Below, piece after piece: positions 11,736 through 23,500 of a stretch of DNA of 64,000 nt. Numbering within the stretch: position 1 is the first letter of the stretch; every line of letters begins with the position of its first letter. The notes below the pieces were generated by a model. It was not told the origin of the DNA and made no database searches. It saw nothing but the letters and a program-made list of their open reading frames with translations. Origin of the DNA: Liquidambar formosana (lineage: Eukaryota; Streptophyta; Magnoliopsida; Saxifragales; Altingiaceae). The translations under genes were made by a program, and so were the position numbers. The stretch is taken from the NCBI GenBank assembly GCA_039720395.1, contig CM077824.1, forward strand, positions 25,435,278 to 25,499,277, written 5' to 3'.

Positions 11736-11981
11736 CCTCCTCCACCACCCACTACTACTGCTCCTTCTTCCTCCACTATACCTCCTCCTCCCCTTACTCC
11801 ACCTACTCCCATCACTCCCACCCATCCTACTCCTCCATCCTCCGTCCGTGACATGTTTATCGCCCTATCCCAACAGATGACAGAGTTGAAGAGCTATGTC
11901 TCCACCCAAATGGAGGCTATGCATGATCGGATGGACGAGATGGCTTGTGAGCTCAAGGAAGTCAAGGATTGCCAAGCTTAG
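11736..11981 (+). CDS. Partial ORF tail, Pro-rich then coiled coil (Sirevirus env-like region?)
   Basis: An open frame enters from the copia insertion at 11736 and stops at 11981 (81 residues). It starts with a Pro/Thr/Ser-rich stretch and ends in a short heptad-like helix (MTELKSYVSTQMEAMHDRM). Proline-rich plus coiled-coil C-termini occur in env-like ORFs between pol and the 3' LTR of Sireviruses, which fits the position. The identity is an inference from place and composition. Confidence 0.45.
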   Translation, partial: PPPPPTTTAPSSSTIPPPPLTPPTPITPTHPTPPSSVRDMFIALSQQMTELKSYVSTQMEAMHDRMDEMACELKEVKDCQA

Positions 11982-12044
11982 CTCACCCAACAGCTCTGCG
12001 CTTCACTTCTCGCCTTTCCTTTGTGATTTTTTTTGATCGATGAC

Positions 12045-12453
12045 AAAGGGGGAGATGTATTTTGGATAGATGTTTAGATATTTTTTGGATATTGGATGTT
12101 TAGATTTTTTGGATATATGGATTTTTTTTTTTGGTACATTTCATGGGAATCTTGTGGTACATTTGGTATATTTGATGTATTAAAACATGGTTAACAACAA
12201 TGGAAATCTTTTTTGAATCTTTTTGGATATTGATTGTAAGTTTCCTTTACATGTTTGCTTAAATTATTGAAACATGGATATAATGTTGAAATTTATTGAA
12301 ATACCTAATACATCTTGCTTAAGTGATTAATAATTCAATATCAAATGACTTATTTATATGATACATATTGATAGGGGGAGATAAGTGTGTTAAATTTGTA
12401 TACTTTACCCATTTAAAACATCTATGAATTGTCATCATCAAAAAGGGGGAGAT
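12045..12453 (+). other. Multiple polypurine tracts
   Basis: AAAGGGGGAGAT at 12045-12056, AGGGGGAGAT at 12373-12382 and AAAAGGGGGAGAT at 12441-12453. The last abuts the LTR and is the functional candidate; the upstream copies are typical of Sireviruses. Confidence 0.7.
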
Positions 12454-13687
12454 TGTTGGCTTAAATGGTTTTATCTCTGAGGTTTTGATGATAACAATAC
12501 ATAATAAGATATTTAAGGACTTATGAGCATTCAAGTGATGAATCTAGACAGGTATCAAAGCCACAAATGTCTCAAGAATCAAGGATCAACTTGCAAAAGC
12601 AAACAAAGCACAAGTTCATAAGAAAACAGAGCAAATGGTTCCATCAATTATTCAAGATTGATCACAAGTCTATATGTGAGATTTTTAGGAACCCAATGTA
12701 AGATTAATTTCAATCTCTGTTTTCAGACAATGAAATTTCATTAAGTCCCTGTTCAAGGTAAGTTGTTTTAGGCCTTTAAGATGATCAATTTAGAAGGCTG
12801 AAATTGTTCAGCAGGCTGAAAAACAATCATAAAGGAATATCAGTTGTCTGGTATTTTCAGACGGCTCTTTGAGCCAACTGAAAGACTACTTTAAGCCGAC
12901 TGAAACCATGTTCAGACGGCTGAAGGGCAAGTCTTTTTTAAACACCAAATGGCACCTTCTCTGGAATATTCAGCAGCCTTCTTCAGACAGCTGAAAGGGA
13001 TATTTCAGACGGCTGAAAGATATTTCAGCTAGCTGAAACCCTCGGGCAGAAGTCTAACGGCTAGTTTTCTAACAGACTTTTGAAGCATTAAATGCCCACC
13101 AAACTTCTTTTCCCGGCATTTATTGTTCCAGAACGGCTATTTCGGACCCCTTGAGTATAAATACAAGGCTTGAGCTCATTTATGAGCATTCATTGAGCTA
13201 CAAACAAGAAAATCAATTACAAGCCCTAATTCCTCTTGTGAGCATTCATTGAAATCAATCAATAGATGAGTGTGCTTTCAATTCCTGTGTATTTACTCTT
13301 TGAGAGAGCTTTCTTTGAGCACAAAATCATCTCCAAATACTTTGTATCAAAAGGGTTGTGTATACCCTCACTTGTAAGCACTTGAAAAGAGTGCATTTGG
13401 CTAAGTGTTGGTGAAGAACACTTAAGTTGTAAAGGTTTGCTGCTCCACCTTGAAGGAGAGTGATAGTGGATTGGTGAATCCTCAAGCGAGCTCTTGAAGC
13501 GAGGACGTAGGCGAGAGGCTGAACCTCGTTAATATCGTTTGCATTCTCTTCCCTTTAATCTCTTTATTATTGCATTGTCTTACATTTAATTTTGCTTGCA
13601 ATAATTTGATTTTAAATTGCTATATTTTTTTTAATTTGGCCTATAACCCTATTCACCCCCCTCTAGGGTTATTCACTTGGGACAACA
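12454..13687 (+). repeat. Sirevirus-type 3' LTR (1234 bp) with palindrome cluster
   Basis: Begins TGTTGGCTTAAATGG after the polypurine tract and ends GGGACAACA. Palindromes of the form TTCAGACGGCTGAA repeat at 12911-12924, 12982-12995, 13004-13017 and 13024-13037 (the last is perfect). TTGAGTATAAATAC-type TATA sequence lies near 13150. The segment TTTGCTGCTCCACCTTGAAG around 13436 is familiar from Maximus/SIRE LTRs. Confidence 0.75.
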
Positions 13688-13993
13688 CTTGCTCCATGTG
13701 GAAAAATAGTGAGTAGTTACAACTTACATGATGTCTACTTCCTTCTTTTTTGCTGGAGTAGTTATTTACCATTAAAATCATATGAAACATATGTGATAAA
13801 TAAAAATAAGTACTTCCCTACTTCTTTTTTTATCGAGTCAAACCACACGTGCTCTAAACTAATTAACCATAATTTGGTTACTGCAACCTGCTCATAAAGA
13901 AAATTACGTTTAACCAAACATACCCTATAGTACGTAGTATAGTGCACTCATTCTTCAAAATGAACCCTACTAATTGGACGCATTACGATGGTT
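13688..13993. other. Gene-free spacer
   Basis: AT-rich sequence between the Sirevirus LTR and the stop codon of the UGT gene. It would contain the UGT 3' UTR on the minus strand. No other feature is seen. Confidence 0.5.
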
Positions 13994-15443
13994 TCACGGC
14001 ATGTTGTCCATCACATCCTTGACAAAGCACCCCAACCACGTGTACGATGATCCACCATCCATTAGCGTCTTCCTACTCTCCTCTTTCACAGCCTTCACCT
14101 TCTTCCTCACCTCATTGTCATATTCCATCACAGACCTTATTCCTCCCTTTATCTCCTCTGCACTCACAACAGCTGGAGAATCACTTTTCCTATAATCCAT
14201 CTTAATCTCAACCGCCAATCCCAACTCCTTCACCATCTGAAATGCATTCAGCTGTTGTTCTGCATACATTGGCCATGCGGCTATTGGTACTCCAAACCAC
14301 AGGCTCCCTAAGGTGGAGTTCCACCCACAATGCGACGCAAACCCCAATTGCTGGGTGGGCCATGACAGCCACCTGCGGGGCCCATCCAATTACCTTCCCA
14401 ATCTCAGCCGTCCGATCCAGGAACCCTTCCGGTAAGACTTCCTCGGGATTTCCATAATCAGTGGGAAGTGCAAACTTGTCCGTTGGTGGAGGCTGGCGTA
14501 GGGACCACAAGAAACGTTGCCCACTTTGCTCGAGCCCATGTGCGATCTCCTTGACCTGGTCCACATCAAAGCTTCCCATGCTCCCGAAGCATAAGAATAC
14601 TACCGATGATGGAGGCTGATCATCAAGCCATGTCATGATGTCTATTTTTTGGTGGGTCCCACCTGACCCCACATGAGTCTCACCCGTAAGGTTCACTATG
14701 GGTCCAACAGGGTAGACTTTAGGGGTTGTAGCGTCATCGGACAATGATTGAACCGCATGGGATTCTAACTCCATGAACGTGTTCACCATGATACCCTTGG
14801 TCTCCCTCAATCGTTTGGCGTATCCAAGGAAGGCGCTTGAGCCACCATCCTTGTCAAACACCACGGAGGGCAAGACCTTATCCGGCAGTGGGTTGGCAAA
14901 ACTCGGTATGGCTAACTCAGTGTTGTAGCCCTTCAACTCAGTGACGTCCATGTTGTGCTTGTCCTGGAGTGTTTGGAGATGAAACATCAGACCAAGACAG
15001 GCAGCCCCAGAAGTGAAGAAGGCATAGGCAGGGACCCCAAATTCATTGGCTACATCAATCATGCACGTGCAGAACATATCAAGAACGAACCCGCCGAGTA
15101 GAGTTGAGTCATGACCCGAATCAGACCGAGTCATGATTTGGGTCACCGTTTCTTTAACATGGGGTTTCTGATTTTGGATGAAGAGAGTGAGGAAGTTGGT
15201 GCGTGGGTAGGAGACGGAATTGTCCTGCGGGAGGTTGACGAAGCGGATGCGTTCCGTGGGTATGGACGCAGCAAGTGATTGGGTGTAGGTGTTGAGCATG
15301 GAGTCATGAAATGGTAGCTTCATGAGGAGGACTGTGATTGAGAGCCTGTCATCTCGGTCGATGAGGAGCTTTGCGATCTCCACCGTTGATACGAGGTGAC
15401 CTATCACCGGTGCAGGGTTGAACACCAGCTCCGCTTCCTTCAT
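13994..15443 (-). pseudogene. UDP-glycosyltransferase, UGT71-like, one frameshift in the PSPG box
   Basis: Family-1 glycosyltransferases move sugar from UDP-sugar to small molecules in the cytosol. The first frame (15443 down to about 14343) has the catalytic His16 in an IGHLVSTVE context, the partner Asp122 and the PSPG start WAPQV at residue 354. After HPAIG (residue 367) the frame is lost. The rest of the box (SHCGWNST, then PMYAEQQ) and the C-terminus run in another frame to 13994. The lesion sits in a run of Gs at about 14342-14347 (two bases missing or one extra). Together the pieces give the usual length near 480 aa in one exon. The P-A-P-V start motif has Val where Gly is usual. The rest is well kept, so it is a young pseudogene or a sequencing error. 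Family assignment is from N-terminal resemblance. Confidence 0.85.
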
Positions 15444-16288
15444 GTTACGTTGATACAGATCGCGCGATTTGGATGACGATGAAAGAAGAGGTCTTGTGTG
15501 TGGTCTATGTAGCTACGAATGTGTACGTATGTATTATGTATAAGAACATGCGCTAGCTTTCATTTTTAATTTGGAAGTGATGTCATGGATTACGCACTTC
15601 ACCATGTCCACATCTCCTTCTTGTGGTTGCGACGAAAAGGTACTTCACATAAATAATGTCCCATGTCATCCTGCCACGTGTCTGGGTGGAGATCTTCTAT
15701 ATGGGATATTCCACCTGCTAGACGACGCTCATAGTTGGGTACGTTTGTGGTGGGTTTCCTCGCGATGGAGCTAATATGGATCTGCTGTGGTAAACAGCTT
15801 TTATGCTGTTTTGGACGTCTCCGTCGATTTATGGCTTACCATCAAATTTCGAGGATTTGAAAGAGACTTTACCTTTATTATGTGTATTTGAAAAGATTGC
15901 AATTTTTATGGTTTATTCATATCAGTGAATTTCATAATTTTATCCTCTTAAATACACATAATAAGACAAAAGTAACATTAAGATCATTCTTATCTAAAAT
16001 GGCTATTCTTTTGTTGATAGGGATGCCTTAATCTTTTCCATTGCATTTATGCCATTTCGAGTGTGTGGACTTTCGGATGGCTATGAATAAAACTGGTGTA
16101 ATAACATGCTTCTTTGTTGATAGGATGCTTCTTTTCTTTTCTTTTCTTTCTTTTTCCCTTTTTTTCCTTTTTGTTTTTTTTGGTGCTACATGGTAAAACT
16201 AGTACCTACTATCATTTGTGATATTTTGGGAAGATAAAGCTATTTTTTTGCCGCGAAAATAGCTGAAGCTATTTTTGTGACTTGCTTC
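15444..16288. other. Gene-free region 5' of the UGT gene
   Basis: Contains the presumed UGT promoter on the minus strand, with a possible TATA element around 15535-15545 (TTATACATAA on the minus strand). A T/C-rich run lies at 16130-16180. No coding potential is recognised. Confidence 0.4.
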
Positions 16289-16575
16289 GTAGCATCTCTC
16301 ATGGGGAGAGTTAATCCATGAACTAAAGATATATTTAGCTCAAAATTGCAAAAAGGGATTTTCCAATGAGAGAGCTACACCATGAACTAAAATATTTGTG
16401 AACTAAATCGTGAACCAAATTTCGCTCACAATTTAATATTGAACTATTTAGCCATGTCAGCACTCTCCTCTCCCTTTTACCCTCCAATGATGGTTAGAGA
16501 GAAAAATAGGTTGGCTACAAATAATTTTTGCTACAGTGGAATAGCTACTTTATGACAGAGAGCCATTTTGGAAAC
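16289..16575 (+). mobile_element. MITE-like repeat, copy 1
   Basis: Shares its core (CTCACAATTTA ... AGCACTCTCCTCTC ... TCCAATGATG) with the reverse complement of 49243-49463. It starts with AGCATCTCTCATGG, resembling the GAGCATCTCTAATGG terminus of the other copy. The right end is unclear. Confidence 0.5.
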
Positions 16576-16742
16576 CCTACTAAATGTTTTCACATCAAAA
16601 TATATATTTTAATGTTTCAATTTTGCCCTAAGCATACAAATCATTAAAAAAAAATTAAATAGCCATGAGAAAGGGTATTTTAGAAAAGCAAATAAAAAGA
16701 ATCTTTAACTTTTTTAATATGACAATAGTTTTGAAATATTCC

Positions 16743-16771
<29 letters not shown>
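16743..16771 (+). repeat. Poly(A) run, 29 bases
   Basis: Uninterrupted A tract. It could be a retroposon tail or slippage; no retroposon body is recognised to its left. Confidence 0.8.
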
Positions 16772-16773
<2 letters not shown>

Positions 16774-19289
16774 CCAGTAAAATAGAGACGGAAGAGTAGT
16801 TTATTTTAGGTTTCAAAATTAACTACGTTGGACACATTTTTTTTTGGGGATAAATTACATTTAGACACCGTCTCCTTTAGCAAGAATGCAGACAGACTCC
16901 TTTATTAGGGGGAAAAAAGGCAAGAGTACCTCATTCAAAAATTAGTATAGACCCATTTTAAATTGGTTAACAACGTAGCTAATAAGCTGCGTCAAAACGC
17001 ATGATGCAGCTTCAATCAAAATGCTGCATTGTGGGATATTGAAATCTACACATTTGATTACGTTGAACACCTTCATGCATCAATTTGACGTAAGCTTCGA
17101 TCAAAACGCATCATATTGATGAAGCTTCAATCAAAACGCAGCATTTTGGAAGATATCTCCTCATTTATTTATTTTTGATGAAGTAAAATTGTATTAAAAA
17201 GAAGAGACAAAACTCAAGTACATGAGACATATACAAGAACAAAGCAAAAAGAAAAGGTACAAATGAAAATATCTCCTCATTTAATAGGATTAAACACATT
17301 TACTATTTGTTTTCAAAGAGAAAGGTGTTCGATCCCTAGAACACGATTAGGGTTTTTACTTCATCAAGCGCATAAGGGCAATACAAACAATTGCAAGGCC
17401 CAAGTGCGACCAACACGATTTAATTGGTTGGATTTACAAGATATGATGGAGTTGAAACCCTAAAATCCATTAGATTGGATAGACTATCGGGAAAAATTAT
17501 GAAACCCTAAGTTCTTGTTTTTACCTCTATGTAGATAGCTTTTATCTTAGGGTGTATTATTGTTGGATTTGAATAAATCACAAAGACACAATATTGTGAA
17601 AAACCATAACTTTAGTTAGAAATTTTTTTCCCTTGATTTGGTGATTTCATTACAAAATTGGTCAGTCAAAGATTTGCGGTTCATTTTTGTCGTGGGTTGA
17701 GCATATGCCTAGTGGCTGTTTGATGAAAAACCCCAGTGAACTTCCATATTTGTCAGAATAGGATAATATTCCGTTTTTGTTGATTAATTGTGATGTCCAT
17801 TAATGGTTTTGCAGCAATCAATAGGTACTCAAGTTATAAAAGTCCACTATACAATATGAAATATGCACCCAAATATGTACTGTTACTTTCCCTATCCGAT
17901 GCATTCAAAGTTGCAATGGGTATTACACCCCAAACTCAGAAAACTAGATTCTATCAGCCTCTCACAACCCATATAGGCTATGCCCCACATAGTCCATGAT
18001 CATATCGTATCTAAAAACCATCCAAATCCACATCCATGTAAATAATTAAAATACTCCAAAATAATTAACTACACGTTCAAAGAGAATAATTAAACAAATT
18101 CTTCCTATCTACTGAAATTGAAATCCTAATCAAATTGACACACTGAGCCTCCAAGTATTCTCCAACGCCATACTCTTTAGCTATTTGATGCTGAACACTC
18201 GATCCCTTACTCATATGTGGTGACTAAAAAAGGTAAGCATAACGCCCATCAAGAAAATTGTACATAATATATACGAGAATAGATCAAGCATGTTAACACG
18301 ATTAGTTTGAAAATATAGGTAACAAAATAATGGTATTTCATACTCCGTAGTTAATTGCATCTTTCAAAGACATTAAGCATAAAAGTCAACACATTTCTTT
18401 TTCTTTTCAATTGAATAAACGATAGGTTATTTTTTTATAACAATAGATTCAATAAATCACTAATAATGAATAAACAATATGATAACAATATATCAATAAG
18501 TTACTAATTTATATAAGCACTACCTTTAGATAGACTTACACTCAATAAAGTGTCTATCACCATGGCATTTTAGGCTACATTAGTACTAATAAGTACTAAT
18601 AATTGATGGTATTAACATCACTTGCTAGCATGGATATGCGTTCACCACACCCATTTGATTGTTTCAAACGCAACTTCTTGTTCACTTTCCTCCTCTTTTT
18701 CAGCACTCTTTCGATAAATTATGTGTGAGTGATCTTCATGTATATGATATGCATTCACCACACACGGATCGCACTCTAACCCGATTGAGAGATCGGGTCA
18801 TTGGATAACCTGTTCAACCACTAGGTCACCGGTCAAACCAGTGTTACAAGGCAACAAGTGCCAAATTCATTAAAAAGAAAATGTATAAAACTTACTATTA
18901 TTTTAAAAATATCTGAAGTTTGAACTGCTTACTACTTGCTATTTACTATTCGTTATATAGTATTTTAAACATTTTTTATTGTATATTTGGTATGTATAAA
19001 TACTATAAAGTGGCAAATTCATTACCAAGGCAACAAGTGGACTAGAGGCACCACATACTAATTTCTAAAAGTTTGAATCCTATAGGCAGCAAAACTCCTG
19101 GATTTTTTTATTGACCTGTTGATTACTGAGTACGTGTTAGTGCCAGTCCAATCAGACCGGTTTGATATTGGTTCACTTAAAATCCAGCTAGTTTAGGCAG
19201 GTTAATCTAGTTTGATTGCATGAAAGATAAGATCACTACATTGAACCAAACCAAGGCCCAGGTCACCGGTTCATAATTCTGGTCCGATT
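16772..19289. other. Gene-free AT-rich region
   Basis: Only short ORFs without recognisable motifs. Small imperfect repeats around AAAACGCA..GATGCAGCTTC recur at 16990-17150. Confidence 0.4.
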
Positions 19290-20267
19290 ATGATAACTAT
19301 GGCACACACACATAATTACTTAGAGTAAAACTAGTACAATATGGTGGGCATGCTCACACAAACAACTAAGAGATATGAAACTATGGAGAATATTGCAGTA
19401 TAGTTTTGATAACTGTAGCACACACATAATTACTTAGAGTGATACTAGTGCACTATGATTGGAACAGTCACACAAAAAACTAAGGAATATGAAATTAAGC
19501 AAAGTATGGAAATATACACCTTAAGGGTCATCCAGAGCTCCTACATTAAACCACAAAAGACTCAAAATAAAAGAACTTTGTAAATCAATACTTGCTTACT
19601 TTTCTGACTTGCACTCATTTATATAGTCAAAAAAGATATATCCATTATAAATTATCCCTAGTGACTTCACTTTTCTATAAAAAGTAATAAATGAACCATA
19701 CTTAATGGCTAATACATGAACTAACCCAAATACATGAACCACCATGTGTCTACTACATGAACCATTATATCTATTAAGTGTGGTTCATTTATTAGTAATT
19801 AGTATGGTTCATGAACATGGGTTAGCTCATGAACAGTTATCTAGAGAATTACGCGAAAAGTCACTAAGGAGAATTTATGATGGATGTATCTGCTATGGCT
19901 ATAGTATCATATTATGTATTAAGTATGGTTCATTTATTAGTAGTTAGTATGGTTCATGTATGTGGGTTAGTTCATGAATATCTAAAGAATTAAGTGGGAA
20001 GTCACTAGGGAGAATTTACAATAGATGTATCTACTATGGCTATATAAAGGGGTGTTACCCCACACATTACAAATAAGCAACCTAAAAATGAAGAAAGATA
20101 AAAAAGTTGTGTCACAAAGTAAGTGGTCAAGCCCTGTACAACCCTTAAGGTGTACATCTTTATACTCTCCATAGATTCCATATATCTATAGTTGTTTGTG
20201 TTAGAATGCCCACCATATTGTACTAGTTCACTCTAAAAAATTGTGTGCATGGCGTCAAATTCCAACA
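19290..20267. repeat. Inverted pair of small LTR-like sequences
   Basis: The left half (about 19300-19760) reads on the minus strand as two tandem copies of the LTR 3' segment followed by its promoter part. The right half (about 19776-20267) reads on the plus strand, with a 140-bp duplicated block (about 19776-19911 and 19912-20052), a CTATATAAAGG box near 20040 and an end in AATTCCAACA. A primer-site-like GTGGTATCGGA follows at 20270. The arrangement is a degenerate foldback. Confidence 0.55.
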
Positions 20268-21715
20268 GAGTGGTATCGGATGCTTTCACTAAACCCTAGA
20301 TAGTCAAGGTTAAAAAGAGTTTTTGTTAATCCCCTTAGTTCTCTCTATAATTATGAAAGGTTTTATAGTATCAAATGCTAGTGTATGGTTGTTGTGAAAC
20401 ATAAGTGTTCGAAGTCAACATTTCCTCATAGAAATTTTGAAAATTTAAGCGCATTGAAAGGCCTCAGGGAGCTGACCTAATGTAGCTAGATGTTAAATGT
20501 TACGTCAAAAAACTCTAAAAGTGAAAAAGGTCACACACACCATAATGGTGAAACTGATGGAAAGGATCATAATAACTTTTGATGAGAGGGTCATAATACC
20601 GTAATATTGACCCTTTTCTTCTCTCTCTCTTTTTTTTATTATTTAAAAATAAAATAAAAGAATAAAGGGTCACACACACTCCAATTTTGTTCAAAACTTT
20701 GTTGGAAAAAATCTTTGAGAAGTTAGATTTGCCATCAGCATTTTTCACAACCTTGTGAGAAGTATGGACCAAAACATGCTTTACAAAAGTGCATATTATC
20801 CATGAAGATCACGCACAACTTTTTGAAAGGGTTAAAAATAAGAATAAAACTAAACCAATGCTTAAACCAATCAAATTTCTGAAATATTTCTACAACATTG
20901 AAGTCCGTGATATCAATCTTAGTACGCCTGAAAAGTTAGAATACAAGTATGAGCATGTCAATCAACTTTATGATACACTAGGAGATGCTTGCTCAAGTTG
21001 AAGGTAAAATCAATAAAGAAGACAATATGGAAGAGTGAAGGAATTACACAAATTATGAATTAAAGAGGATGTTAGAAATATAATTTGTAATCATTTGCAT
21101 GTATGCATTTAGTAGATAGGTGACGGTTCTCCTGTTTGGGATATATATAGTTCATTTATTAAGTATGGTTCATGTATACGTGTTAGTTCATGAATAGTTG
21201 TATGAAAAAGTGAAAAGTCACTAAGAAGAATTTATAATGAATGTATCTATATAAAAGGGCATTACCCCGCACATTGTAAGTAAGAAATCTAGAAGTGGGG
21301 AAAGAAAAAGAATGTGTCACGAAGTGCTCCTATTTTGAGAGTCATTTGTTATTTGATGTAGGATCTCTCTACAACCCTTAAGGTGTACACCTCCATACTT
21401 TTCATAGTTTCCATATATCTATACTTGTTTGAGTGAGTGTGCCCACTATATTGTACTAGTTTCACTCTAAATAATTGTGTGCATGCCTTCAAATTCCAAC
21501 AAAGTAGTATCAAATGCTTTTGCTAAATCCCAACAAAGTAGTATCAGAGCTAGGATAAAATCTATCAGAGCCTAGGTTCATCCTAAGAGCCTAAAGTGTC
21601 TAGATTAAAAAGAGTTTTTGTTAACTCCTAGATTGTGAAAGGTTCTACTATGTCCATTAATGGTGTATGGTTGTTGTGAAACACAAAAGTGTTAAAAGTC
21701 AACATCTTTGATCAT
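20268..21715 (+). mobile_element. TRIM-like tandem LTR-leader arrangement
   Basis: After the first LTR end (20267) comes a leader with a primer-like site. After about 850 bp comes a second LTR (about 21130-21501, ending AATTCCAACA), followed by a second copy of the same leader (21502-21712). LTR-leader-LTR-leader order suggests unequal recombination. A 70-codon ORF at 20789-21001 matches no family I recognise. No gag or pol is seen. Confidence 0.5.
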
Positions 21716-21838
21716 GTATAGGATATCCCAGATATCCTATATGATTACAGTCGTTCGTGGGCAACCCGCACCCACTTGAATGTGCACGTGTCATCCACGA
21801 ACAGTTATGATCGTCCAGGATAGTCTAGGATATCCTAC
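21716..21838. repeat. Foldback, about 45-bp stem
   Basis: Arms 21716-21760 and 21795-21838 pair almost throughout (GGATATCC and CGTTCGTGG blocks), with a 34-nt loop. Size and shape fit a tiny MITE or a young microRNA-type precursor. Confidence 0.65.
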
Positions 21839-22536
21839 AGTTAAACAACCCTCTATACATATATAACTTAATACATATATCGATGAAAATTTATGATTTA
21901 GAGTTCACTAGATTTCTCAGCTTGATGATGAAAAACATTCCTCTGCTTCCAAATCCCTTCTCTCTACCATTTGTAACTAAAAGAGAATAACTCTCCTATA
22001 AAGACTCTTATAGTGAGAATAACTTAAACCTAACCTAATCTGCTTAGGATATAAAAACAAACACATTATTTACAAAATTACCACCATTTGTGTTTGGTCA
22101 CGGAGTTTATCTATAATCTTAAAGTTATAAATTTATGTTTACTGTGGAATTAACCATAAATTAAATTTAACACAATGCATTAGAAATTATTACTAAAAAA
22201 AATAAGCCTACAATAGTAAGGGGCATTACATTGAGTGGACAGGGTACTAAGGTAAATATTGTGGTAACTTCGTGTGGTGATATATATAAAAAGGATTGGA
22301 AAATATGTTGAAATCATTTCTAATAATAATATAGCTGAGTTCTATAGAGTACATCAAGTTGGAAGGGACATCCATGTCTTCTTTAAGGCAAGTAGGGTAG
22401 GGCATCTAGTCTAGGTTGCTCCTTTATATCAAAGTTCACCACTAAAAGGCAGGACCCTTCCACAATGGGTGTTGTTCCCACTTCAAAACCAAAATTCCAC
22501 ACTTTTGAGTCAAAATTTTGTAAGAACTGCGATTCT
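21839..22536. other. Gene-free AT-rich spacer
   Basis: No ORF, repeat end or RNA gene is recognised here. Confidence 0.4.
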
Positions 22537-23096
22537 CTCTTGAGCATGGTTCGAAGTCTCGTTTGTCTTGGACGAGATCTCGCCGAGACAAACCAGTCTC
22601 GCCACTGAAGGATCCGAGAACTCCTATCAGTACAAATATATCAGGGAGAAGTACCCCTCTCGGACGAGATTACCGTGATCTCAAACGATATGTGACGAGA
22701 TCGATAAAAAATTGATGAATCGGTTGGATTCGAATGAGAAATCGTTCAAATAGTACGAGAAACTCAGCAGGGTAGAGAAGACCATACAGCCTATCTTGAT
22801 AGCAACTTGAGCTTCCATTCTCTCTCATCGATTGTCAAACAAAGTGGTCAGGGTGGTTCGAATCTAGATCTGGGCTTCATGCTTCTGTTCTCGCATCACG
22901 TTGTCTCCGGTGGCCGACAACAGCATCTTTATCGTCTTAGGTGGGCGCCGCGGCATCTCAAGTCGACGGCAAATCTCACCGGATCTGGTGGTGGGTGGAC
23001 TTCGATGACCAACGACGAGCTCCGACAACATCGACGACCTCTCTCCCTCTCTCTTGACTGTTTGAGACTTGTAGAACCAAGGGGGTTTTAATTTTT

Positions 23097-23247
23097 GGGG
23101 AAAATTTTAGATTAGTGGGGCTATGGGAAAATAATTACAATTAGTACTCGTTGTTAGTTAAGTTGGTAGTCGTTTATTATAATGTTAGTAGAAAATGACA
23201 CTCAAATGTAATTATTTTACACAGCCCGACCAATCTAAAATTCCCCC
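23097..23247. mobile_element. MITE nested in the hAT-like element, copy 1
   Basis: About 150 bp with roughly 40-bp inverted ends (GGGGAAAATTTTAGATT at left; AATCTAAAATTCCCCC at right). The same family lies at 24611-24760. Confidence 0.7.
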
Positions 23248-23500
23248 TATTTGTTTTTTATTTTAATTTGTTTCCTTTTTTTTCTTTTTTCTTTTTTTAA
23301 AGAAGGGTGGTTGTGTTGACTGACTTGGGAGCTTTTTTTTTTTTTTTTTTTTTCTTTTTGCTTTTTCTTTCTTTTTTTTCAACTGCAATTAACAACTTAT
23401 ATATTCATGGCCCTACACTTTTTATGAAAAAAAAAAAAAACAAATAATCATGAATTTATAAATATACATTATTTTTTATTTTATAAATAATAATTTTTAT
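23248..23500. repeat. Low-complexity T/A-rich tract
   Basis: T runs near 23275-23380 and an A run near 23427-23440 within the hAT-like element. Confidence 0.7.

Larger units (their letters stand above)
11736..13687 (+). mobile_element. Sirevirus-type copia remnant (3' internal tail and 3' LTR)
   Basis: The left part is the tail of a reading frame (11736-11981). Three purine tracts of the form AGGGGGAGAT then precede a 1234-bp LTR. Multiple polypurine tracts and LTR palindromes are known hallmarks of Sireviruses. Element A is inserted in the coding tail, so the rest of this element lies off-window to the left. Confidence 0.75.

Noticed and set aside
22807..23091. 94-codon ORF as a transposase fragment of the hAT-like element
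   Set aside because: No hAT dimerisation or zinc-finger motif; composition looks random.
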